Of a stretch of DNA of 64,000 nucleotides, positions 25,337 to 34,340 are shown one piece after another. Made by a program: the position numbers and the translations under genes. Each line of letters begins with the position of its first letter. The stretch's first letter is position 1. Origin of the DNA: Aurantiacibacter gangjinensis (GTDB lineage Bacteria > Pseudomonadota > Alphaproteobacteria > Sphingomonadales > Sphingomonadaceae); the NCBI RefSeq assembly GCF_001886695.1, contig NZ_CP018097.1, positions 1,383,001-1,447,000 on the forward strand, written 5' to 3'. Under the pieces are notes generated by a model. The model was not told where the DNA came from and ran no database searches. It saw only the letters and a list, made by a program, of their open reading frames with translations.

Positions 25337-26602
25337 GTGGACCATTTCCAGCTGAGGAACGGCGAGCTCTACGCCGAGGATGTGCCGCTGGCGCGGATTG
25401 CTGACGAGGTCGGCACGCCGGTCTATGTCTATTCGCGCGCCACGTTCGAGCGGCATGCGCGCGTATTCGTAGAAGCGCTTTCGGGATTGCCGAAGAAGCC
25501 GCATATCGCTTTTGCCGTGAAGGCCAATCCGAACCTCGCCGTGCTCAGCCTGCTGAGTCGCGAGGGGCTGGGCGCCGATGTCGTCTCCGGCGGGGAAATG
25601 GCGCGCGCGCTGGCGGCCGGGATGCCTGCGACGGACATCGTATTTTCCGGGGTCGGCAAGACACACCGCGAACTGGCCGACGCGCTCGATGCCGGGATCG
25701 GACAATTCAACATCGAAAGCGGCGAGGAAGGCCGCGAACTGGCGGAGATCGCCGCGGCGCGCGGCGTGGTTGCCGATTGCGCCTTGCGGGTGAATCCAGA
25801 TGTCGACGCAGGCACGCATGACAAGATTTCTACCGGCAAGGCGGACAACAAATTCGGCGTGCCCATCGGCCACGCGCCGCAGCTGTTCGCCAAACTCTCG
25901 CAATTGCCGGGGCTGAACCTGCGCGGTCTCGCCGTGCATATCGGTAGCCAATTATCAGAGCTGACTCCGCTCGAAACCGCTTTCACCAAGCTGGGCGACA
26001 TGCTCGCAACGCTACGCGAGGCGGGGCATGCCATTACCCATATGGACCTCGGCGGCGGGCTGGGCGTGCCGTACCGAGCAGGCGAGCAACTGCCCTCTCC
26101 ATTCGAATATGGCGAGATGGTGAAGCGGGTGACCGCAGGCTGGGATGTAACGCTGATGTTCGAGCCGGGCCGCGTGATCGCGGGCAATGCCGGCGTGCTG
26201 CTGACCCGTGTTATCCGGGTGAAGCGGGGCCTGAAGCATCCTTTCGTCATCGTCGATGCGGCGATGAACGACCTTGCTAGGCCAGCTCTTTACGGGGCGT
26301 ATCATGACTTTGCCGCCGTCGCGCCCTCAGGTGAGCGCATGCTCGCCAATATCGTGGGACCGATCTGCGAGACGGGGGATACTTTCGCTACCGACCGCGA
26401 AACCGATGCTCTGGTAGCGGGCGACCTCGCCATCTTCCGCACCGCGGGCGCCTACGGTGCGACCATGGCCAGCAGCTACAATTCGCGCGGCTTCGTGGCC
26501 GAGGTTATGGTCGACGGATCGCAATTCGCCACCGTCGCCGACCGCATCCCGCCCGGCGACATCGCCGATGCCGAGCGGGTGCCGGACTTCCTGAAAGCCT
26601 GA
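25337..26602 (+). CDS. lysA: diaminopimelate decarboxylase
   Basis: This is a 421-aa PLP enzyme making L-lysine from meso-diaminopimelate. The fold type III hallmarks are the PLP lysine in A-F-A-V-K-A-N-P-N, H-I-G-S-Q-L, the Gly loop D-L-G-G-G-L-G-V, F-E-P-G-R and the C-terminal G-A-Y-G-A-T-M-A-S-S-Y-N. It starts at GTG 25337, the base after the preceding stop, so it is translationally coupled in the argH-lptM-like-lysA operon. Confidence 0.97.
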   Translation: MDHFQLRNGELYAEDVPLARIADEVGTPVYVYSRATFERHARVFVEALSGLPKKPHIAFAVKANPNLAVLSLLSREGLGADVVSGGEMARALAAGMPATDIVFSGVGKTHRELADALDAGIGQFNIESGEEGRELAEIAAARGVVADCALRVNPDVDAGTHDKISTGKADNKFGVPIGHAPQLFAKLSQLPGLNLRGLAVHIGSQLSELTPLETAFTKLGDMLATLREAGHAITHMDLGGGLGVPYRAGEQLPSPFEYGEMVKRVTAGWDVTLMFEPGRVIAGNAGVLLTRVIRVKRGLKHPFVIVDAAMNDLARPALYGAYHDFAAVAPSGERMLANIVGPICETGDTFATDRETDALVAGDLAIFRTAGAYGATMASSYNSRGFVAEVMVDGSQFATVADRIPPGDIADAERVPDFLKA

Positions 26603-27390
26603 TGCGCTCGCTGCCGCTTTTCCATCGGATCGCCGGGCAGCCGGTGATCGTTCTGGGCGAAGGCGAAATGGCGGAACCGAAGCGCCGCCTGATCGAACGG
26701 GCGGGCGGCCGCGTCGTCTCGGTTATGCAGGCCGGGATCGACGAAGGCGCGCGCCTCGCTTTCGTCGCGCATGACGATGAGAAAATGTGCGAAGGCGATG
26801 CCATCCGCCTGCGCTGCGCTGGCCTGCTGGTGAATGTCGTTGACAGGCCGGACCTCTGCGATTTCACGACGCCCAGCCTGCTGGAGCGCGACCCGGTACT
26901 GATCGCTGTCAGCACGAGCGGCGCTTCTGCCGGGCTGGCCAAGCAATTGCGCCTTCGGCTGGAGAAGCTCTTGCCCGCCAATCTCGGCGAGCTTGCAGAG
27001 AAGCTTTCCGCGATGCGCGGAGCGATCAAGGCGCGTTTTCCCAGCATGCCGGTACGCCGACGCGCGCTGGACGATGCGCTCGGCGAGGGCGGTTACCTCG
27101 ATGTCCTCGCTGAGGGCAGCGCCGATCGGGTCCAGATATGGCTTGAGAATGCCGAGACGCCGGGTGCCGAGGCGGTGCACCGCTTTACGATTAGCAGCGA
27201 TGATCCCGAAGACCTCACGCTAAGGCAGGCCCGTCTGCTGGGCAGCGCCGATGCCGTCATCGCCGATCCGGCCATTCCCGCCACAATCCTCGACCGCGCA
27301 CGTGCCGACGCCGAGCGCCTGATCCTGCCGCATGATGGCGATTTGCCAAGCGGTCTGGTCATCATTCTCGAACGGGGTGAGTTCCCCTGA
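26602..27390 (+). CDS. precorrin-2 dehydrogenase / siroheme synthase N-terminal type
   Basis: This 262-aa protein resembles the N-terminal half of CysG (Met8p-like), which oxidises precorrin-2 and chelates iron on the way to siroheme. It shows the Rossmann-like opening P-V-I-V-L-G-E-G-E-M-A, the segment A-F-V-A-H-D-D, V-N-V-V-D-R-P-D-L-C-D-F and the signature A-V-S-T-S-G-A-S-A-G-L-A-K. The uroporphyrinogen methyltransferase domain of CysG is absent. The ATG shares one base with the lysA stop (TGATG). No sulfite reductase gene is in view. Confidence 0.88.
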   Translation: MRSLPLFHRIAGQPVIVLGEGEMAEPKRRLIERAGGRVVSVMQAGIDEGARLAFVAHDDEKMCEGDAIRLRCAGLLVNVVDRPDLCDFTTPSLLERDPVLIAVSTSGASAGLAKQLRLRLEKLLPANLGELAEKLSAMRGAIKARFPSMPVRRRALDDALGEGGYLDVLAEGSADRVQIWLENAETPGAEAVHRFTISSDDPEDLTLRQARLLGSADAVIADPAIPATILDRARADAERLILPHDGDLPSGLVIILERGEFP

Positions 27391-27443
27391 TTACAAGCAT
27401 TTAACTGTAGCGAGGCCGTACTCGCAGGCAGTCTTCATCGCAC

Positions 27444-27473
27444 GGGCCGACACGGGGTCGGGCCTGTCAGGAG
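27444..27473 (+). promoter_or_regulatory. leader hairpin and strong RBS of the 51-aa peptide gene
   Basis: A stem GGGCCGAC/GTCGG-g-CCT (27444-27465, one bulge, 5-nt loop) sits directly before AGGAG (27469-27473), 7 nt from the ATG at 27481. The strong ribosome site supports the small gene being real. The hairpin could modulate its translation. No clear promoter was identified in the 90-nt gap. Confidence 0.45.
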
Positions 27474-27480
27474 ACTGTCA

Positions 27481-27636
27481 ATGAAACTACCCAAGATCGA
27501 TCTTTCGAACCTGCCGGATCTCGGCACGCTGACCGGCATGTTCGGCTCGCCCACCGGCACGCCCGGCCATGACGACACGATCATCGTGATTGCCACCATC
27601 GTCTATGAGAGTGGCTCGCCCACTCCGGGCCTTTAG
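27481..27636 (+). CDS. 51-aa peptide, candidate modified-peptide precursor
   Basis: This is a short gene with a strong ribosome site, encoding 51 residues. The first half (M-K-L-P-K-I-D-L-S-N-L-P-D-L ... M-F-G-S) is amphipathic with Leu/Asp spacing, like a recognition leader. After a Gly/Pro/Thr spacer comes H-D-D and a beta-branched run (T-I-I-V-I-A-T-I-V-Y-E), then S-G-S-P-T-P-G-L. No signal peptide or Cys is present. Its stop is 16 nt before the HEAT-like gene and a cupin-like gene follows. I do not know the family. A leader-core precursor acted on by the downstream enzyme is an inference. Confidence 0.6.
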   Translation: MKLPKIDLSNLPDLGTLTGMFGSPTGTPGHDDTIIVIATIVYESGSPTPGL

Positions 27637-27652
27637 GGGTCGGTCCAAAGCG

Positions 27653-28621
27653 ATGCAGGTCCATCCCGACATCGCCGCGTTGCGGAGCGATCGCGCTCCG
27701 CAACGCGAGGCCCAGACGCTGATCCTCGCCGCCCGCAATGCCTGGGCGGCCGAGGAAGGAGCGTCGGAGTTGCTGGCCGAGCTTGAGGCTTATGGCGAGG
27801 GCGCGCCGCTGGAAGCGTGCCCTGTTCTGGAGGCGGTATTCACAGGGCAGGGCGAGGCAGAGCGGCTGATGCATGCGCTGGTGAAGCACTATTGCAAGGC
27901 TATCGCCGAAAATCCGCTTGGCCATCCACCCTTCCGCATCGGCTTCAATGGGGTGTCGACATCGATCCTGCTCGGGCGTTCCGGCCGGGCGCAAATGATG
28001 CTGCAGGCGCGCGAGCCGGGCACCTTCGACAACCCCAGCTATATCCTGCCCGATGCGACGCGCCTCGATGCCGTGCTCGCAGGAGAAGCGCAGGGTCGTA
28101 TCGTTCGCCGCGTCGTTCGCGGCGAGACTGCCTGCCGTTTCGACGAAGAAGTGGTCGCCTTGCGAGCGGGAGGGCGCTATGCGTTCGACCTATCGAGCGA
28201 AAGCCTGATGATTGACGTCGTGGACACCCGCTTTGTTGTGCTGCGGCTGATGCGCACGGCGGAGAACCCTGCCCCAGCACGCGAATATTGCGCAGAGACG
28301 GGCGCGTTCCTGCATCAATGTGCCGGAAACATCGCGACCAGCAGGCTGGAAGCTCTCATCGCCACGCTCGGAAGAATGGGCCGCGAAGATGCCGCGCCCG
28401 CCATCGCTGCCATCGCGCTCGACGAAGGCGATAGCTCGCTGCGCTGGCAGGCTGTGCGCGAGGCGCTGTCGCTCGACAGTAAAACCGGTTTCGCCGCGCT
28501 TGCCGAAATCGCCGCACGCGCTGGCGACCCCTTGGCCGCCAATGCCGGCGCCCTGCGCGCGCAACTTTGTGAAACCTATCCGCAATTTGCCCAATGGGAG
28601 GCCCGACAATGCCCCGCATAA
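27653..28621 (+). CDS. uncharacterised protein with C-terminal HEAT-like repeats
   Basis: This is a 322-aa, probably cytosolic protein of no family I can name. The first 120 residues are mainly helical (Q-T-L-I-L-A-A-R-N-A-W). The middle is beta-rich, with V-S-T-S-I-L-L-G-R-S-G-R-A-Q and L-M-I-D-V-V-D-T-R-F-V-V-L-R-L. The last 85 residues look like two or three HEAT/Armadillo units (R-L-E-A-L-I-A-T-L-G-R-M-G, then D-S-S-L-R-W-Q-A-V-R-E-A-L). It starts 16 nt after the small peptide gene and overlaps the next gene by 13 nt. Peptide binding or partner docking is a guess from HEAT biology. Confidence 0.7.
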   Translation: MQVHPDIAALRSDRAPQREAQTLILAARNAWAAEEGASELLAELEAYGEGAPLEACPVLEAVFTGQGEAERLMHALVKHYCKAIAENPLGHPPFRIGFNGVSTSILLGRSGRAQMMLQAREPGTFDNPSYILPDATRLDAVLAGEAQGRIVRRVVRGETACRFDEEVVALRAGGRYAFDLSSESLMIDVVDTRFVVLRLMRTAENPAPAREYCAETGAFLHQCAGNIATSRLEALIATLGRMGREDAAPAIAAIALDEGDSSLRWQAVREALSLDSKTGFAALAEIAARAGDPLAANAGALRAQLCETYPQFAQWEARQCPA

Positions 28622-29508
28622 TCGACTGTCATGACGACGCCAGCTGCGCGCTCGGGGATGTGCTGGATGCGCTATCCGCCGAAGGCTTCCGACCGTTCGA
28701 GGAAGAAAGCCTGCAACATGCGGCGGGCTGGCTGCGTCGGCTGAACAACAATCGCACCTTCCTCGCCGACATGATGCTGGAAGAATTGAAGCAGGGCGTG
28801 AAAGCGGCGGAGGATGCGAGCAGCTATGGCCCGCAAGTCATGATGCTGTGCCCGCTGGGGCAGGAGTTTTTCATGCGCGCCAATTTCTGGCCCGGTCGGC
28901 AGGATCACATGTTCCGCGCCAGCGGGAAGGGCACTTTCAGCTATGAGCTTCCGCACGATCACAATTTCGATTTCCTGACCGTCGGCTATTTCGGGCCGGG
29001 TTATGAAAGTGATTACTACGAATATGACTACGAGGCGGTGGCGGGCGCGATCGGTGAGAAAGCGGGTTTGCGTTTCGTAGAGCGCAGCACTCTCTCGCCG
29101 GGCAAGCTGATGCATTACCGCGCGCATCGCGATGTGCATTCGCAGTTGCCGCCCGAAAGCCTCTCGATTTCGATCAACATCATGCATGCAGGCGGCGCGC
29201 AGGGGTGGCTGGATCAATACTGCTTCGATGTCGAAAAGGACGAGATATCGAGCGTCGTCAGCCCCGGTGGCAGCGAGGTGTTCCTGCGCGTGGCTGTCGG
29301 CCTTGAGCATGTCGAAGCACTGGACCTCGCAGAAAACTTCGCTGCAAATCACAAGTCGGACAGGATGCGGCTGGTGGCGCTGGAAGCGCAGGCGGGCCTG
29401 CTGAACGTTGCCGGACGCGACGATCTGTGGCGAAACGCAGAAAATTCGGGCAGCAGGCTGATTGCGCTGGAAGCGTCGCGTCGGCGGCGCGAGTTGAGCC
29501 TAGCCTAA
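28609..29508 (+). CDS. cupin-like putative iron dioxygenase
   Basis: This is a 299-aa protein. The central part carries a cysteine-dioxygenase-like cupin pattern: His116 and His118 in P-H-D-H-N-F-D, tyrosines Y126/Y137/Y141, then H169, H173 and H177 in M-H-Y-R-A-H-R-D-V-H-S, followed by the strand S-L-S-I-S-I-N-I. Three His near one metal site would fit an Fe(II) enzyme. Flanking helical parts are unassigned. It begins 13 nt inside the preceding gene, so the two are coupled and probably work together. Oxidation of the upstream peptide is inference; a free small-molecule substrate is equally open. Confidence 0.65.
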   Translation: MPRIIDCHDDASCALGDVLDALSAEGFRPFEEESLQHAAGWLRRLNNNRTFLADMMLEELKQGVKAAEDASSYGPQVMMLCPLGQEFFMRANFWPGRQDHMFRASGKGTFSYELPHDHNFDFLTVGYFGPGYESDYYEYDYEAVAGAIGEKAGLRFVERSTLSPGKLMHYRAHRDVHSQLPPESLSISINIMHAGGAQGWLDQYCFDVEKDEISSVVSPGGSEVFLRVAVGLEHVEALDLAENFAANHKSDRMRLVALEAQAGLLNVAGRDDLWRNAENSGSRLIALEASRRRRELSLA

Positions 29509-29987
29509 AGGATGCCGCCAGCCAGCCGGTCGATCGCGCCTTGCAGGATGACTGCGGCGGCATGGCTGTCGATCCGCTCGGCGCGCTTGCCGCGGCTCAT
29601 GTCCTGCGCGATCATGTCGCGCTCTGCGCTCGCGGTGGACCAGCGTTCGTCCCACAGCAGGAGGGGGAGGCCCAGCACCGACAGGTTGCGCGCAAAGGCG
29701 CGGCTGGCCTGCGCGCGCGGCCCGGCGCTGCCATCCATGTTCAGCGGCAGGCCGATGACGATGCCGGCGACGCCACGCTCTCGGCAGATCGCCTCCAGCG
29801 CCGCCTTATCTCGTCCGAACTTGCCTTTGGGCAGCGTCTTGCCTGCGGTCGCAAAACTCCATCGCGCATCGCACAGGGCCGTGCCGATGGTCTTGGTGCC
29901 AAGATCCAGCCCCAGCAGCACACCGCCATCCGGCAATGCATCGCGAAAGGAAGCCGCGTCCTCGGTAATCAGGACGTCTGCTGCCAT
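29505..29987 (-). CDS. ruvX: putative pre-16S rRNA nuclease / Holliday junction resolvase-like RuvX (YqgF)
   Basis: This is a 160-aa RNase-H-fold nuclease. Motifs: G-L-D-L-G-T-K-T-I-G (first metal Asp), G-L-P-L-N-M-D-G-S, W-D-E-R-W-S-T-A-S-A-E, and D-S-H-A-A-A-V-I-L-Q (last Asp). The family trims the 5' end of 16S rRNA precursor in E. coli and was earlier linked to Holliday junction resolution. It is the last gene of the long minus-strand operon and overlaps the DUF3089 gene by 19 nt. Its own end overlaps the convergent cupin-like gene by 4 nt. Confidence 0.95.
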   Translation of the reverse strand: MAADVLITEDAASFRDALPDGGVLLGLDLGTKTIGTALCDARWSFATAGKTLPKGKFGRDKAALEAICRERGVAGIVIGLPLNMDGSAGPRAQASRAFARNLSVLGLPLLLWDERWSTASAERDMIAQDMSRGKRAERIDSHAAAVILQGAIDRLAGGIL

Positions 29988-31189
29988 GACCGCATTCGCG
30001 TGACGACATCCTGCTGCAAATTCTTCCAGAACAGCGGGATGTCGACGAGGTGGTAATTGTTACCGGGAAAACGCTGATTGCCCATTTCCGGCGGATCGCC
30101 GATCAACAACAGGCCCTGTTCGTTGCAGCGCGCAGGAACCGCGCCCGGCAATAGCTCGCCGGTCGAGAAATCCTCTTCCGGCACCAGCGTGCCGAGGTTC
30201 TCGCTCATTGGAGCTTCGCCGTTCAGCGTGCCAGTGATCGGGTTGACGCACAGGATCGGGCTATCGCCTCGTGGCTGGCCGTTGAAGCCCGGCGTGCTGG
30301 AATAGCGTCGGAAAAACAGGCCCGGATCGGCAGGCTCTGCAAAACTGGCCCAGCTGACGATGCACCCAGACTGGCTTGCGCTGGCACAGGCCGGCAGGCG
30401 CAATTCGGGCAGGTCGTTTTCCAGCGAGATCGGCCAGCCGATGGGGTAGGCCATCGCAATGCGGCCCTCGAGCGCGGGGTCGCCGCCACGCTCCTGCAGC
30501 AGGCGTGTGATGTGATAGGCGCCCTGGCTGTGCCCGGCGAGCACGATAGGCCTGTCTGCCGGGACCGAATCAAGGAAGAAATCGAAGGCCTGTTCGACAT
30601 CGCGATAGGCCGCGTCGATGGCGCTAGTGGCTTCGGGCGCATCGGTCAGAAAAGCGCCGAACGTCGCCTGCCGGTAGCGTGGCACCCAGATCTCGCTCGC
30701 CTGGTTGAAAGCGCTGGCGAGCCCGCGCACCATGATGCGCGCGCGGTTCTGCGATTCCGCTTCGTCTATGGTTGCATTCCATGCGCTACGGTTGAAGTAG
30801 CTGGTGGGGTGGACGAAAAAGACGGCGAAAGACGGCACTTCTTCGCGCGCTTCGCTTACGTCAGGGGCGCTCGCGTCCGACTGCACTACTTCTCCATTGG
30901 GCGTTGCCGACGCGGTGGGCTCCTCAGGCGGGGCAGCAGGGTTCGTTGCATCGCCTTCAGCGAATTGCGGCTCCCAGCGCGCCGGATCGTTGGCCGCGCC
31001 CTTGCCGGGGCGGCTGAACCACATATCCGGATCCTGGTAGGCGTTCAGCTCCAGCGGGTCCTGCTCGACGAATTCGGTGTCGGGCACCATCGCCACTTCG
31101 GTCAGCTCGTCACCCCACACGCGCAAGGCGAACAGGCCGGCCGCCACGATGACGATGAGAACGGTAATCGTATAAAGGAACTTACGCAG
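29969..31189 (-). CDS. DUF3089 alpha/beta-hydrolase-like membrane-anchored protein (CTG start)
   Basis: This is a 406-aa protein with an N-terminal membrane anchor and an alpha/beta-hydrolase domain: F-F-V-H-P-T-S-Y, then the elbow L-A-G-H-S-Q-G-A-Y-H. No ATG, GTG or TTG lies between the upstream in-frame TGA and GTG 31147, which sits in the middle of the anchor. The natural-looking start is CTG 31189 (x-R-K-F-L-Y-T-I-T-V-L-I-V-I-V), with GGGAG 9 nt upstream and an 8-nt overlap with the AI-2E gene stop (CTGCGTAA). I use CTG. If GTG 31147 is right, the protein is 392 aa with a shortened anchor. The substrate is unknown. Confidence 0.82.
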   Translation of the reverse strand: MRKFLYTITVLIVIVAAGLFALRVWGDELTEVAMVPDTEFVEQDPLELNAYQDPDMWFSRPGKGAANDPARWEPQFAEGDATNPAAPPEEPTASATPNGEVVQSDASAPDVSEAREEVPSFAVFFVHPTSYFNRSAWNATIDEAESQNRARIMVRGLASAFNQASEIWVPRYRQATFGAFLTDAPEATSAIDAAYRDVEQAFDFFLDSVPADRPIVLAGHSQGAYHITRLLQERGGDPALEGRIAMAYPIGWPISLENDLPELRLPACASASQSGCIVSWASFAEPADPGLFFRRYSSTPGFNGQPRGDSPILCVNPITGTLNGEAPMSENLGTLVPEEDFSTGELLPGAVPARCNEQGLLLIGDPPEMGNQRFPGNNYHLVDIPLFWKNLQQDVVTRMRSWQQTS

Positions 31190-32333
31190 GGTCGGTCTCC
31201 CGAGAGGTGTCGTTCAAAGAATGGGCGGACGGTGCATTGGCTGCCGCCGCATCGATTTCCGCTGCATCTTCCTCGTCCTTCTCCTTCGCCCGCTGTTCCA
31301 GGATCACCTTGATCATGGCGAGAAGCGGATCGGCGAGGAACAGGCCGAGTATGCCAAACAATATGCCCATGATCAGCTGCATCGCCAACACCAGCGCGGG
31401 TGCGAGATCGACCGTCTTCTTGGCAATCATCGGGATGACTAAATAGCCATCGATGTTCTGGACGAGGAAATAAACGAAGATGGTATAGATGCCCATCTGC
31501 GCGCCGCCGGAAAAGCCCACCAGCACCATCAGAACGCCGGAAATCACAGCACCGATATTGGGCACGAAGGCAAGCAAGCCGGTAAGTATGGCGAGCAGCG
31601 CGGCCATCGGAATGGTATCGCCGGTCACCAGTCCGTATCCGATCAGCATGACATAGGTGAATATGCCTTCCACGACCATGCCGACGATACGGCCGAACAT
31701 CAGGCGGCGCATGGTGTAGCCCATGCGGCTGGCCGTATCGTAAAACCCGTCGCGGCGGCCCTTTGGCAGCATCCAGGCCACACCGCGCTCGTACAGGCGC
31801 GGTTCGGCGACCACATAAATCCCGATGATGACGATCAGGGCCAGCGTGGCGAGCCCGCCGAGCAGGCCGCCGAGCGCGCGCGTGATGGAACCCATGCCGC
31901 TGACGGCCTGGCTGGCCATCGACTGCACCGAATCGATGCTGATCTGGAAGCCCTGCTCACGCAGCCACGCGAAGAGCTGGCGCGTCTGGTTCTCCACGAT
32001 CGACGGGAATTCCGCAGCTTGCTGCGAAATCTGCGAGCCGGCAAAAATGGAAAGCCATCCGATAAAGCCGATACCTGCCGCGATCACGATGCCGATCCGC
32101 CAGCCGCGCCCTATGGGCAACACGCGGCTTAGCAGACGCGAGCCGCCATCGATGATCGAGGCGAAGACCATCGCGCCGAAAATCACCAGCAGGCTGTGCG
32201 AGATATAGACCGCGAGCATCACCAAGCCGACGATTACCGTCCAGACCAGCGCCTTCCACGCCTCGAAGCGCAGCTCCGGCGTGGAGATGCGCGTCGGGCT
32301 TGCACCCATGTTCTCGAGGTCCGGATGGCTCAC
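31182..32333 (-). CDS. AI-2E family transporter / permease
   Basis: This is a 383-aa polytopic inner-membrane protein with about eight helices, a large soluble stretch between helices 3 and 4 (about 90-150), and the conserved P-N-I-G-A-V-I-S-G near residue 257. The C-terminus is a charged Glu/Lys then Ala-rich cytoplasmic tail. The family (YdiK/TqsA) contains autoinducer-2 exporters and Na+/H+ antiporters, so the cargo is not predictable. It starts at GTG 32333, overlapping the lepB stop (GTGA). Confidence 0.9.
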   Translation of the reverse strand: MSHPDLENMGASPTRISTPELRFEAWKALVWTVIVGLVMLAVYISHSLLVIFGAMVFASIIDGGSRLLSRVLPIGRGWRIGIVIAAGIGFIGWLSIFAGSQISQQAAEFPSIVENQTRQLFAWLREQGFQISIDSVQSMASQAVSGMGSITRALGGLLGGLATLALIVIIGIYVVAEPRLYERGVAWMLPKGRRDGFYDTASRMGYTMRRLMFGRIVGMVVEGIFTYVMLIGYGLVTGDTIPMAALLAILTGLLAFVPNIGAVISGVLMVLVGFSGGAQMGIYTIFVYFLVQNIDGYLVIPMIAKKTVDLAPALVLAMQLIMGILFGILGLFLADPLLAMIKVILEQRAKEKDEEDAAEIDAAAANAPSAHSLNDTSRETDPA

Positions 32334-33193
32334 TGCTCGGTCTCTCCCCTGATCTCCGGACGCAGGCTGCGCCATGCGCGGTCTCCGCGCAAGGCCTGCC
32401 ACCATGTCAGCGGGTTCAAGCTGGCCTGTCCGTCGACGGAGAAGGTAATGAATTCGGCGCGCCCACCGACATCTTCGAGCGGCACCGGTCCGCCAAGCCC
32501 ATCGGAAGACAGAGGCGCGCGGCTGTCTGCCGAATGGTCGCGATTGTCACCCATCAGGAAGACATGACCATCGGGCACGGTCACTTCTGCCATCTGGTCG
32601 AGCCGCGTTTTTTCATGGTCGATAATGAGATAGCTTGCCCCGTTCGGTAACGTTTCGCGGAAAGTGGGCGGTTCATACACGTCGCTGCCGTCTTCCAGCG
32701 TCACGCGATAGGGTTCGAACACGGCGAGGCATTCGCGAAAGCCGCACAGATTGTCGTTCTCGGCGGGCAAGCGCACCGGCGGCTCGAACTCGCGCGGCAC
32801 GGGCTCGCCGTTGAGGATGATGCGCCCATCCACCAGCGCGATGGTATCGCCGGGCAGGGCGACGACGCGCTTGATGTAATCTTCCGCGCGGTTCGGCGGC
32901 ACCACGATAACGATGTCGCCATATTCGGGCGTGCCGGGCGCAACGCGCCAATCGTCGCGCGGCAGCACATGGAAGCTGGCCGACACCCAGCTCCAGCCAT
33001 AGGGATATTTGCTCACGATCAGGCGGTCGCCCACCATCATGTTCGGCGCCATGCTGATGGAAGGGATGTAGAACGGCTTGGCGATGAAGGTGTGAAAGGC
33101 AAGCACGGCCAGCAGCATGAGCGCAAGTCCGCGTGCCTCGGCCCACCAGTTGATGTTCGTGTCGGCCTTTTCCCCGGCCTTGTCTTGGCTCAT
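32330..33193 (-). CDS. lepB: signal peptidase I
   Basis: This is a 287-aa inner-membrane serine protease that removes Sec/Tat signal peptides. An N-terminal transmembrane helix (about 22-38) precedes the catalytic Ser47 in I-P-S-I-S-M-A-P. The general base is Lys108 in [11 protein letters not shown], and [11 protein letters not shown] is box E. There is one membrane span, as in many alphaproteobacteria. The start ATG overlaps the acpS stop (ATGA) and its stop overlaps the AI-2E start. Confidence 0.96.
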   Translation of the reverse strand: MSQDKAGEKADTNINWWAEARGLALMLLAVLAFHTFIAKPFYIPSISMAPNMMVGDRLIVSKYPYGWSWVSASFHVLPRDDWRVAPGTPEYGDIVIVVPPNRAEDYIKRVVALPGDTIALVDGRIILNGEPVPREFEPPVRLPAENDNLCGFRECLAVFEPYRVTLEDGSDVYEPPTFRETLPNGASYLIIDHEKTRLDQMAEVTVPDGHVFLMGDNRDHSADSRAPLSSDGLGGPVPLEDVGGRAEFITFSVDGQASLNPLTWWQALRGDRAWRSLRPEIRGETEQ

Positions 33194-33603
33194 CGCATGT
33201 CGGCTTTCGGCAGCGCTTCGAGGATGACGAAGGCCTGCGCCCATGGATGATCGTCGGTGAGGGTGAGGTGAACGGTGACTTCGTATCCTTCCGGCGTCAG
33301 CGCTGCCAATCGCTCGGCCGCGCCGCCGGTCAGCGCAAGCGTCGGTGCGCCGCTGGGGGCGTTCACCACGCCGATATCCTTCATGAATACACCGCGCTTG
33401 AAGCCCGTGCCGACAGCCTTGGAGAACGCCTCCTTGGCCGCGAACCGCTTGGCATAGGTACCCGCCTGCGTATGCGGGCGCCGCGCTGCCTTGGCGTTCT
33501 CCACATCGGTGAAGACGCGATTGCGGAAACGGTCGCCGTAGCGATCCAGCGAATTCTGGATTCGCTCGATGTTACAGAGGTCGGAACCAAGGCCGATGAT
33601 CAC
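33190..33603 (-). CDS. acpS: holo-[acyl-carrier-protein] synthase
   Basis: This is a 137-aa phosphopantetheinyl transferase that activates ACP from CoA. The Mg-binding Asp is in [12 protein letters not shown] (residues 4-15) and the Glu/Lys pair in [12 protein letters not shown]. The start is GTG 33603, overlapping the pdxJ stop (GTGA). The order pdxJ-acpS-lepB is a widely conserved proteobacterial arrangement. Confidence 0.96.
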   Translation of the reverse strand: MIIGLGSDLCNIERIQNSLDRYGDRFRNRVFTDVENAKAARRPHTQAGTYAKRFAAKEAFSKAVGTGFKRGVFMKDIGVVNAPSGAPTLALTGGAAERLAALTPEGYEVTVHLTLTDDHPWAQAFVILEALPKADMR

Positions 33604-34340
33604 CGCGCGTCGTCCATCAACTCACGCATTTTCAGCACGGCTGGCTCCAGCCCGGTGAACACCGCTTCGCCGATCAGGTAATGGCCGATATTCAGTTCAG
33701 CCAGTTGCGGGATGGCGGCGATGGGCTGGACATTTTCGTAGGTGAGGCCGTGGCCTGCATGCGGCTCGATGCCGTTCTTCGCTGCCAGCGCCGCCATATC
33801 GGCGATGCGCTTCAATTCGCTCGACACGCGCTCGCTGTCGCCATCGAGATGGGCGTGCGCGTATTCACCGGTATGGAATTCCACGACGGGCGCGTTCAGC
33901 CGTAGCGCGGCGTCGAGCTGCCGTTCGCTCGCTTCGATGAAGAGCGACACACGAATGCCGGCATCCTGTAATTTGCCGACAATCGGCGCGATGGTGTTGT
34001 GCAGGCCCGCCGCATCCAGCCCGCCTTCGGTCGTGCGCTCCTCTCGCTTTTCGGGCACGATGCAGGCAGCATGCGGCTTATGCGCGAGCGCGATGTCGAG
34101 CATTTCATCGGTCGCCGCCATTTCCAGGTTGAGCGGCAGGTCGGTCGCTTCCTGGATGCGGCGCAGATCCTCATCGCGGATATGGCGGCGGTCCTCTCGC
34201 AGGTGGGCAGTGATGCCATCACCGCCACAACGCGCCACGATCTCGGCAGCGCGCACTGGATCGGGGTGGTCGCCGCCGCGCGCATTGCGGATGGTGGCGA
34301 CGTGATCGATATTTACACCGAGGCGGAGCTGGTGGGTCAT
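33600..34340 (-). CDS. pdxJ: pyridoxine 5'-phosphate synthase
   Basis: This 246-aa TIM-barrel enzyme condenses 3-amino-2-oxopropyl phosphate with deoxyxylulose phosphate in vitamin B6 synthesis. Hallmarks: [38 protein letters not shown] and H-A-G-H-G-L. The ATG at 34340 overlaps the preceding stop (ATGA). A longer start at 34400 would run into the upstream gene and lacks support. Confidence 0.97.
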   Translation of the reverse strand: MTHQLRLGVNIDHVATIRNARGGDHPDPVRAAEIVARCGGDGITAHLREDRRHIRDEDLRRIQEATDLPLNLEMAATDEMLDIALAHKPHAACIVPEKREERTTEGGLDAAGLHNTIAPIVGKLQDAGIRVSLFIEASERQLDAALRLNAPVVEFHTGEYAHAHLDGDSERVSSELKRIADMAALAAKNGIEPHAGHGLTYENVQPIAAIPQLAELNIGHYLIGEAVFTGLEPAVLKMRELMDDAR

